A DNA stretch of 64,000 bases from Bedellia somnulentella (Eukaryota > Arthropoda > Insecta > Lepidoptera > Bedelliidae): positions 7,514,501 through 7,578,500 of the forward strand of contig OY755197.1 in NCBI GenBank assembly GCA_963576735.1, read 5' to 3'. This document shows positions 56,407 to 64,000 of this stretch, piece after piece (position 1 is the stretch's first letter; each line of letters opens with the position of its first letter). A model generated the notes under the pieces. It worked only from the letters and a program-made list of their open reading frames with translations. It searched no databases and was not told the origin of the DNA. The position numbers were made by a program, and so were the translations under genes.

Positions 56407-56416
56407 GATGACTTTC
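56331..56416 (-). CDS. Caps: Caps exon with start codon (aa 1-25)
   Basis: Acceptor TTTCAG, ten leader bases, then ATG at 56406. It encodes [10 protein letters not shown] followed by Asp/Lys/Pro-rich sequence and ends in phase 1 before GTAAATG. Vertebrate CADPS starts with a very similar acidic motif (MLDPSSSEEE), which fixes the start. No other in-frame ATG precedes it in the exon. Confidence 0.92.
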
Positions 56417-56646
56417 CTGAAAGAAAAACATAAAATATTTTCAGAAAGTATTGAATGTAAACCATTTTCGGTCAATGGTCGAGGACTGCCTCAAAGGTAG
56501 TTGCGTTGGTAAAATCTACCCACGTTATGTGATTGTTTTTTTTTGTAATGGACAATTTAGTTTAATTATGTCAAACTACTAATGAAAATTTTTAAAAAGT
56601 AAAAATTTGAAAATCCTAAATTGCACCAAAACATATATGGGAGTCA

Positions 56647-56878
56647 TGTTAGAGCGCACACTACTGCGGACTCACTCGCACATAGCAGCGTCTCACTCAT
56701 ATTCCTACATCGCGGAGTGTAAATGTGTTTCGAGTTAAGCATAGATACAAATTATAAGTTGGTACACAGCAGGGTGTACTGGCCAGTATATCTTTGCTGT
56801 TCTTACACATATATTGAATAAATGAAGAATTGTGAATATAAGTTGCTTTGTGTCTACACGAACACCCTCCGAAGCAAC
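56647..56878 (+). mobile_element. Possible solo LTR
   Basis: Starts TGTTAGAGCGCACAC and ends near CCGAAGCAAC, with AATAAA at about 56816. Length and ends resemble an LTR of a moth retroelement. No clear target duplication and no internal coding region. It lies 230 bp upstream of the Caps start-codon exon, on the opposite strand. Confidence 0.4.
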
Positions 56879-57146
56879 GGAAAAGTCTGTAAATTTAAAC
56901 TTTTGACGATCAAAAAATTAAAGTATTAAAAAAAAAACTATTTAACTTTTGCCTTTAAAAAAAAAACACGGACCGGGTCTGCACTAATGTAATTTATCTA
57001 AAGCCTTTATGTGTAAATCTTATTAACCTTGATACCTCAGTTGAAACACCACTAGTGATGTTGTATTGTTGTGACTATTTGCAACCTTATAACATAAAAA
57101 TATAAATTTGAAATATGAAAAAAAAATGCTTTTGCAGCTTTGTTTT

Positions 57147-57510
57147 ATGTGGCGACTATGATAGCTCAGTGGGTAGAACACCGCTTATCGTGCAGACGAT
57201 GAAGGATCAAATCCTGGATCGGGTCTTTTCTAAAGTCTTATATGTGTTATTAATTTATCATGACTCTATGAATTCCAATAAATAAATTTGAATTTGTTAT
57301 TTGAAAGTGAGGTCAGCTTACACCAATGTGTTTTTTTAGTAATTTTTGTGGTAAATTTGTCAAAGTTGTTAACAGTGAGGTACAAAAATTCGAATTGGCT
57401 GAGTTGTACTTAGTCATGTGAGAGTGCGTTTGTACAAAACAACACTAAGCCTGCCCCTACGGTTGAAATCCCTCTGCCCCTTAGAGAATTATTGACGTGA
57501 ATGTTTATTT
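57147..57510 (+). mobile_element. tRNA-derived SINE, family A, interrupted
   Basis: Head as in the 55305 copy. A foreign stretch of about 70 bp (57265-57340) separates it from a decayed body (ACAGTGAGG to GCCTGCCCC). Confidence 0.7.
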
Positions 57511-57712
57511 AAGTTAAAGTTTAACAAATTTCCTCACATAGGTAATGCCTTCTTCTCTATTTAGTTAAGTCATCTGTCATCTATCATCTATGGGAAGCCC
57601 ACGTAGTAGAGATAAACTTAGACATGTAAAAAAGGGTTCATTGCAATAAAAAAATCGATGGGTTGTTTTAGATGGGATAGCAGGTTAATATTATATATAT
57701 ATATATAATTAT

Positions 57713-57840
57713 TTGAGAAGAATAATGAATGTAAGGGAAGCAAGAGAGGTTTGTCAAGATCGTACTAAGTGGCGATCGATAGTCTCTGCCTACCCCAATG
57801 GGAATAATGGGCGTGAGTATAAGTAAGTAAGTAAGTAAGC
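57713..57840 (+). mobile_element. RTE-like LINE 3' end
   Basis: GCAAGAGAGGTTTGTCAAG, GTGGCGATCGATAGTCTCTG and a (GTAA)n tail. Confidence 0.75.
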
Positions 57841-57899
57841 AGGTTAATGTAAACTACTTGATTATGTGAAATAAATATGTTTTTGGATATATCTAAACA

Positions 57900-57960
57900 C
57901 CGGGTATATAAGTGCCTTAACCACCCCTTCAGGGATAAACAGCGTAAACATAGAGTAGAG
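57900..57960 (+). repeat. SINE family A tail fragment
   Basis: AAGTGCCTTAACCACCCCTT, then CAGGGATAAACAGCGTAAAC. Head absent. Confidence 0.5.
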
Positions 57961-57964
57961 ATCA

Positions 57965-58735
57965 ATACAAACTTAATAGATCGCGTTAGATAAATGCATC
58001 CCTGCACAAGAAAACAACAAAACGCATTTAATCTTTCATATTAAAAGTATTAGCAAGATTCAATTGTTTTCAACCTTTCTCGTGCCAGATAACAAAAATA
58101 ATGGGTTGAAAGCCAAAGAGTTACATCATCAAGGAGGTTGCCAGAATTTATTGGAAAAGAGCCAATTCCGTTTCAAGTAAACAGGGTCTTCAGTTTTGCC
58201 AACTGGAAAACGAGTTAACGCCTCTCTCAAGTTGAAAATTGAATATGTCGTTTTGCTGTTTTTCACTACATTGGTATGTACATTAATTTAGGCTGCGCTG
58301 TTTGCTTTCTTTATCATGGACAGTAATTGCTTCTTTGTAGGATCCATACAAGTCATCAATTGTTCCACAAATGACCTTCCATAAAATGCTTTCCAATGTT
58401 TTTATTTTAAGTATTTGCACACACAGAAGGTTCTTGAGTCTTCAAGGATATAAATTTTTTTTTTTTCATTAAATTAAATTTATTATTATCTTTATTTACT
58501 TTTCATACTTGAAGTATCTTCGAAGCAACATCAAACGAAAAAAAATTAAAACTGCAGGTGAAATAACAGCTTATTTTATTATCGTTTCTCTTATTCAGCT
58601 GAGCTTAGCTAAATTAAAGCCTCCAGCTAGTGATTATCTACCTTAATTTGTTATTTTATCTCTTTTATCTTATAACAAGACGGAAATGGCAAATATGTCC
58701 CTCACCAAGTTTTTTGGTATACCTACCTATTTTCT
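57965..58735. other. Caps leader intron, no recognised feature
   Basis: No gene, RNA or repeat recognised. Confidence 0.45.
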
Positions 58736-58737
58736 TC

Positions 58738-58965
58738 ATACATACTTACATTCATATACTCACGGCTATAAATCCCTAGACGGGGTAGCCAGAGCTTCAG
58801 AAAAAGAATTTCTTCAGCCTCATTTGGAAGATGAGTAGGAAAATATTGTAAAATAAAGGTTGTTGGTGATAATCACTTAAAAAGACCCAAGACCCTTAGT
58901 CATCTCTTACGATCACCCTCGGGCAGAAGTGGGTTAGTGCTATTGTAAGCCGACACAACACAGCT
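58738..58965 (+). repeat. Family C repeat
   Basis: CATAC-rich start, CTCACGGCTATAAATCCCTA, with the GGTCTCCAACCGCATCGCCC block lost by deletion, and a CCGACACAACACAGC end. Confidence 0.8.
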
Positions 58966-59193
58966 TAACTTTCAAACCTTAAGTACAAAGGTGAAAGTTT
59001 CACAAGTAACTTAACTCCATTTCCAGAAAGGCCGACGCTTATTTTTAGGATGGCTGACATTCAACTTTGTTTCAAAGTTTTTTCATGTTGTAATCCAAGA
59101 AGGTGGCAAATTAAAAAAGTTTTCAGGAGTATTTATTACGCTCCAAAGTTTTTGTGAACTTCTGCCGTTTTTTGCAAAGATATTGTTTCACAG

Positions 59194-59441
59194 TGCTGTG
59201 TAGTGCCGGCTTAGAATAGCACTACCCCATTTCTTCCGGTGGGTGTACGTAAGAGGCGACTAACGGTATTGGGGCTTTTAAGGATTTTTTGGGCGATGCG
59301 GTTGGAGACCCATCACCAACAAACTTAATTTTACCATCTTTTCCCCACGCAACTTCCAAACGTGGCTGAAGAATTTCTGATTCCTTAGCTCTGGCTACCC
59401 CTTCTAGGGATTTATTGCCGTGAGTATATGTATGTATATAT
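59194..59441 (-). repeat. Family C repeat, full length
   Basis: GTGCTGTGTAGTGCCGGC through GCGATGCGGTTGGAGACCC to CCGTGAGTATATG and (TATG)n. Confidence 0.85.
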
Positions 59442-59517
59442 ATTGTTTTACATAGAAACGACGTTGTAAAATATTATGAAATGAGTTAAACTAAACGTTT
59501 GTATAAAGCCGCCTTTT

Positions 59518-59770
59518 TAATGCTAGCTTAGAATGTCACGACCCTTTTCTTTCTACCCACGGGTGTCGTGAAAGGCAACTAAGGGTACTCGTATGGGGCT
59601 TTTTTAAATGATTTTTGGGCGATGCGGTGGACAATGATACTTTATTTCTATCGTCTGGTTCCCTATCAACTTCCAATGTTTTATCCCAATGTGGCTGAGG
59701 AGTTTCTATCTGAGAAGCTCTGGCTACCCAGTTTTGGTTGTATACCCATCACCAGCCATCTTTTATTTTC
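59518..59770 (-). repeat. Family C repeat, degraded and rearranged
   Basis: Contains CACGGGTGTCGTGAAAGGC and GGGCGATGCGGTGGACA. Parts of the 5' half are repeated at the end. Confidence 0.7.
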
Positions 59771-59834
59771 CAGAAGTTGCTTAAGAATTTCTAATAGGAA
59801 GTATATTATATTTAAGTATTTAATAATACTATGA

Positions 59835-60078
59835 ACATACATACATATACTCACTGATATAAATTGCGAGAAGGGGTAGCCACAACTTCGGAATAAGAAA
59901 TTCTCAGCCGCTTGTGGAAGTTGAGTGGGGAAAAAATTCTAAAGCAAACGTTTTTGGTGATATATCTCCAACCGCATCGTCCAAAAACCACTTTAAAAAG
60001 CCCTATACCATGAGTCACCTCTTACGACACCCGAGGATTAAAAGGGGTATTGACATTCTAAGCCGGCACTACACGGCA
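59835..60078 (+). repeat. Family C repeat, full length
   Basis: (ACAT)n, ACTCACTGATATAAAT, CAACCGCATCGTCCAA and a GCCGGCACTACACGGCA end. Confidence 0.8.
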
Positions 60079-60412
60079 AATAAATTAATAGCTTTGTAAA
60101 ACAAATTTTCCAATCCCCTCGATCATTCGATAACTCTTTAAAACTAATAATAGCATCGCATTCAGTAGTTGAAGTTGAAACACGAAAGCTTGGTCACGTG
60201 ATCACTTCACCCTGTGCCGTGTGCGAGACTCGAGGCTGATTACTTTTAATTGGATATTGATTTTGTCGTTATTAAAAAGAGTAAATTGAAAAAGTGTGAC
60301 ACGAACGCTGGGAAATAACGCTAGGAATGGTATGAATAACCTGAAGAATATTTTCACCTCGAATAGCTCTGTACAAAGTAATCTAAATCCAGTTAATTAT
60401 TTAACGAATTAT

Positions 60413-60656
60413 TGCCGCGTAGGGTCGGCTTAGTATGTCACTTCCCCTTTCTACCTACGGGTTCCGTAAGAGGCGAGTAAGGGTATGGGGCTTTATAAAG
60501 TGTTTTTTGGGCGATGCGGTTGGACACACCCATCACCAAGAACCTTTATTTTTCAATCTTTTCTCCACTCAATTTCCAAAAGTGGCTGAAGAATTTCTTA
60601 TTCCCAAACTCTGGCTACCCCTTTTAGCAATTTGTAGCCGTGAGTATATATATGTT
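60413..60656 (-). repeat. Family C repeat, full length
   Basis: TGCCGCGTAGGGTCGGC to GTAGCCGTGAGTATATATATG. Confidence 0.8.
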
Positions 60657-60699
60657 ATCTTTGATACATGTTCTTTTATTCTTCCCTCTTTGGTCGCCT

Positions 60700-60765
60700 G
60701 CTTTATCTAATCTAAGTGTGTCCTCGGTGGTCGCATTCAACAAATAACACCATCCACGTTGATTG
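60700..60765 (-). mobile_element. RTE-like LINE fragment, decayed
   Basis: Order and wording (TCTAATCTAAGTGTGTCCTC, CATCCACGTTG) match the minus-strand GRPRKTHLDQI region of the LINE copies. Confidence 0.45.
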
Positions 60766-60835
60766 AGCCGATCGTGTTTATTTTATGCATATAAATGAGC
60801 ATATGTATGCATGTGAATTTACTCGTATTTATACA

Positions 60836-61010
60836 TATAAAAATAACATACAGACATCTGCCTTTACTGTAACGACTGGACCGATTTTGACGGGTCTTTT
60901 ACTGACAGATAGGTGATGTAGTAAGAAATAACTTCTATTAAAACATTAAACAAAATATATCATAAATTATGTTAAAACATTTGTGCAGCAGGGGCAGACC
61001 GGGGCAGACG
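60836..61010 (+). repeat. Possible Helitron or other dispersed repeat
   Basis: CTGGACCGATTTTGACGGG and ACTGACAGATAGGTGATG resemble a common moth repeat. Ends not defined. Confidence 0.35.
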
Positions 61011-61020
61011 TTATTATTTA

Positions 61021-61261
61021 CTTACATATACTAACGGCCATAAATCCCAAAAAGGGGTAGCCAGAGCTTTAGAGCTAGAAACTCCTCAGACACATTTGAA
61101 AGTTGACAGGGGACAAGATTGTAGAAATAAAGTATCGTTGGTGATGGGTCTCTAACCGCTTCGCCCAAAAACCACTTTAAAGTCCCATACCCTTAGTCGC
61201 CGCTTACAACACCCGTGGGTAGAAAGGGGTAGTGACATTTTTAGCCGGCGCTACACGGCAA
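61021..61261 (+). repeat. Family C repeat, full length
   Basis: CTTACATATACTAACGGCCA through ACCGCTTCGCCCAAAAACC to GCCGGCGCTACACGGCA. Confidence 0.8.
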
Positions 61262-61697
61262 ACGGCCACACGCTAGTATCTAGTATATTAAATTAGGTAG
61301 CAAATAATATTTGTACTATTCGAGAATACACAGTTCTCACATGATGTTTAAGTTGAAGTTACCAAGTTTATTTTAGTGTTTGTGATATAAGTCTTTGTAA
61401 TATCTAAGTTAGCACCAACCTTGAAACTCAGCGACGCTACTGCAAATTAAGTTAAAGAAATAACAAAATACAACTATAAAGTTGTAAAAAATGTTGTTGA
61501 AATACGCAATGCAGTTTATAAGCATGCATATTTCACGCTCATACTGCTTCTCGGGGTAGGCAGAGACTATATAATGGCCTTTTGCTCTATAACTAGCTGA
61601 ACTTTTCGTGCTTCTATCATAATAATATCAATCTTCTTAAATACTCTCTTTTATTGTTTTCCTTTGCGCTCCCGCGTTCCGATTTATCGTTTTTTTA

Positions 61698-62060
61698 TAA
61701 CCGAGATAGCTCAATAGACAGAACACCGCCTTTCATTCAGACAAGCATTGGTACAAATCCTGGGACGAGTCTACAGCAACTTGTGTTTTCAAAAGTAAAA
61801 GGTGAAGTTAATTTATCATAGTTGTAAACGGTGAGGGAGAACAACTTGAGAAAACCCACAACTAAGTTGTACTTAGTCATTTGACAGTGTGTTCGTACAA
61901 AACGGCGACAGGCCTGCCCCCTATCACGTGAGTTCACTGTCCAAGCAAAATGTGGGTACTCTGAACACCAGGTGATGATGTCACGTGATGTACAGAAGTA
62001 TTAGTACCTTTGCTAACACCTTTGGGGATGTACGGCCTGAACGCTTGTGTCTCGAGTGTT
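61698..62060 (+). mobile_element. tRNA-derived SINE, family A, full length
   Basis: Head CCGAGATAGCTCAATAGACA, body with AGGCCTGCCCCCTATCACGT and TCTGAACACCAGGTGATG, tail GGCCTGAACGCTTGTGTC. Confidence 0.8.
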
Positions 62061-62159
62061 GAGGTTATAAACGGTGCGTGAGGGAGGAGAAACCAACATG
62101 GCTACGTTCTACTCAGGTCTTTTTAATTGATTGTTGGGCGACACGGTTGACTCATACCC

Positions 62160-62310
62160 ATTCATACATACATATACTCACGCCATTAATTCCCATTGGG
62201 GTAGGCAGAGACTATCGATCGCCACTTCGTACGATCCTGACAAACCTCTCTAGCTTCGTTTACATCCATCAATCTCTTCATACATGCTCTTTTATTCTTC
62301 ATACTTAAAT
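62160..62310 (-). mobile_element. RTE-like LINE 3' end, inverted partner
   Basis: (CATA)n, ACTCACGCCATTAATTCCCA, GATCGCCACTTCGTACGATC. It faces the plus copy at 62395. Confidence 0.75.
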
Positions 62311-62394
62311 TCTTACCCATTCAACACTCTTAATAATCAACCGTCTTTAAAAAAAGGAGGTTATCAATAAAGTTCGACAGTATACATAGAAAAA

Positions 62395-62700
62395 GGAATG
62401 TTGAGATGGTTTGGGCACATCGAGAGAATGGATGATAGGAAATTGGTAAAAGGTATCTATAGAGCTAATGTGGAAGGTAATGTTAGTAGAGGACGGCCAC
62501 GAAAGACACACTTGGACCAAATTGAAAGTGTGCTCAAAAAGGCAGGCGTCCGAAGTATGAAGAATAAAAGAGCATGTATGAAAAGATTGATGGATGTAAA
62601 CGAAGCAAGAGAGGTTTGCCAAGATCGTACGAAGTGGCGATCGATAGTCTCTGCCTACCCCAATGGGAGTTAACAGCGTGAGTATATGTATGTATGTATC
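62395..62700 (+). mobile_element. RTE-like LINE 3' end
   Basis: An open frame encodes [40 protein letters not shown] and [14 protein letters not shown]. The tail is (TATG)n where other copies have (GTAA)n. Confidence 0.8.
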
Positions 62701-62904
62701 GTATGTTCGACAGTATGTTTCTTTATGTATGTTACGCGATTACTCCGCCAAAAGTCCAATGATTCCAAAATTTGTTTTGCTGTTCGGTTAAATATGCTTC
62801 CAGGGATTCCGTTTAATTTTGTTGGGGGTTGGTTGCGTCGTAATAAAAATATTATAGTTTTAAGAATACAAATTCTTTATATAGTAGTATACGTAATCTC
62901 TGTT

Positions 62905-63090
62905 AACATACATCAAGGCTATAAATCCCTGGAAATTCTTCAGTTACTTTTGGAAGTCAAGTGGGGAAAATATTATTAAATGATGGGTCTCCAACCGAAT
63001 CACCCAAAAATCTATCCCTTTAGTTGGTTGGTTCATACGATCACCCATGGGAAGAAATGGGGTAGTGCTTGTCGAAGCCAAACAGCAATA
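62905..63090 (+). repeat. Family C repeat, degraded
   Basis: AAGGCTATAAATCCCTGG, GGGTCTCCAACCGAATC, CCATGGGAAGAAATGGGG. Confidence 0.7.
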
Positions 63091-63184
63091 TCTACTTAAC
63101 CCTTATGAAAATACGCGTGATAAGGTTCGAAAGTTTATTTTGAAAGCTGTATGCTTCCATTACCGTAAGATTTATAATAAAACA

Positions 63185-63390
63185 ATATCGTGGTTGTTAA
63201 CGGTGAGGAAAAACATCGTGAAGAAACCCACATGGCATCATAAAACTTAGCAATGTGATAGACCTGACTCTAATCACGTGATTGTACTTTCGAAGAAAAC
63301 GCGGGTACAAGTTTTACCATATCAGGAGCTGAAAATGTCACGTGATGTCCAGATGTACTAGTAGCGTTAACGTTGAGTCTTGTTGAATTT
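63185..63390 (+). mobile_element. tRNA-derived SINE, family A, head missing
   Basis: Begins inside the body (TGGTTGTTAACGGTGAGG) and runs to the tail GTTGAGTCTTGTTG. Confidence 0.65.
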
Positions 63391-63394
63391 TCAA

Positions 63395-63870
63395 AATTAG
63401 TTTAGTGGTGTTATGCTTATTTATTACAGCCAATCAAAGACACAAACAAATTTATTTTCTCTTTATAAATATATCTAACAGTAGAACATCATCATTTAGA
63501 AAAATACAGGAAAAATATGTATAAATTACGCCAAATAAAGTACTCTTTAAGGCCAGAGCGCTAAAACATTTTAAATATGCAAATTGGTCCAATAATGAAC
63601 TCTAGGGCATTTAAATGTTATTCACGTAAACCTAATTGCTTTAGGCGACAATAACTTATGGTATTTAACACGAACCTTCACAAATACTTCGTTAGTTAAA
63701 TTGCTTTCTATTAATACAGGCCAAAAATTTCTTAATCAATTTGGTATAAATAACTTTATTGTCTAAAAATACTTACTAACTTATACTACTACTTCAACTT
63801 AAGTATATAGCAGACATGACGTAATCACTAACTTAATTCGATTTACGGAAAACGCAAATAAAAAATACAC
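63395..63870. other. Caps leader intron next to the candidate first exon
   Basis: AT-rich, with no repeat recognised. It contains the donor side of the candidate 5' exon at its right end. Confidence 0.45.
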
Positions 63871-63874
63871 TTAC

Positions 63875-63929
63875 CTTTAGGCCTCCTCCAGGAAACAATC
63901 AGAACGGTCTTACGTAGAAATCGGTTGAT
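63875..63929 (-). other. Caps: Candidate 5' non-coding exon of Caps
   Basis: The 55-nt segment has an AG acceptor after a pyrimidine-poor tract and a strong GTAAGTG donor. If it is spliced to the next exon at 56416, a TAA lies in frame five codons before the ATG at 56406, so the segment would be leader sequence. No promoter is visible, and transcription would start beyond the right edge. It could also be a chance splice pair. Confidence 0.45.
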
Positions 63930-64000
63930 CTGTACATTAATTGGGAACAACACATTTATAATGAGTACTATTTACAATTAATTATTTACAGAACGTTTGA

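Noticed and set aside
62347..62622. 91-codon open frame on minus
   Set aside because: Antisense of the LINE C-terminus encoded on plus at 62395-62700.

Overview
The window looks like a piece of a lepidopteran (moth or butterfly) nuclear genome. It is AT-rich, almost all of it is intron, and it is packed with transposable elements of kinds common in Lepidoptera: tRNA-derived SINEs, microsatellite-linked short repeats, Helitrons ending in CTAG, RTE-like and CR1/L2/jockey-like LINEs, a piggyBac copy and several fold-back MITEs.

One cellular gene fills the window. On the minus strand I could assemble all coding exons of the calcium-dependent activator protein for secretion (CAPS/CADPS; insect Caps). 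There are 32 coding exons from the ATG at 56406 to the TAG at 6339, 4116 nt or 1371 codons plus stop, with phase kept at every junction. A candidate 5' non-coding exon lies at 63875-63929. The protein order is an acidic and Pro/Ser/Ala-rich N-terminus, a conserved N-terminal region, a C2-like region, a PH domain, the CAPS/MUN region and a short C-terminal tail. Several junctions offer in-frame alternatives: a 21-nt microexon, a 15-nt alternative acceptor, two donors 42 nt apart, and a donor that overlaps an in-frame stop.

Layout from low to high coordinates. 0.25-1.2 kb: repeat fragments and a tandem pair of tRNA-armed elements. 1.34-4.54 kb: a decayed piggyBac element with an embedded fold-back MITE. 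4.5-6.3 kb: unique AT-rich DNA. 6.3-14.1 kb: last eight Caps exons, with SINEs, a hairpin and a 5'-truncated RTE-like LINE. 14.4-22 kb: a nested transposon cluster in the largest intron, where an RTE-like LINE is broken by three later insertions, one of them an intact 984-codon LINE. 22.7-44.2 kb: central Caps exons with a second LINE at 29.3-31.4 kb. 45-63 kb: N-terminal exons in introns loaded with about 15 copies of one short repeat family, a Helitron inside a tRNA-armed element, SINEs, MITEs and a possible solo LTR. The right edge carries the putative leader exon.

Caps is the only cellular gene I can support. I see no CRISPR array, operon or microbial gene cluster. The most unusual material is the repeat biology: tRNA-bearing inverted elements, subterminal palindromes in the piggyBac copy, and target sites that can be rebuilt from flanking sequence. 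Exon limits were read by eye from splice consensus, phase and remembered family similarity. No alignment or database search was run.
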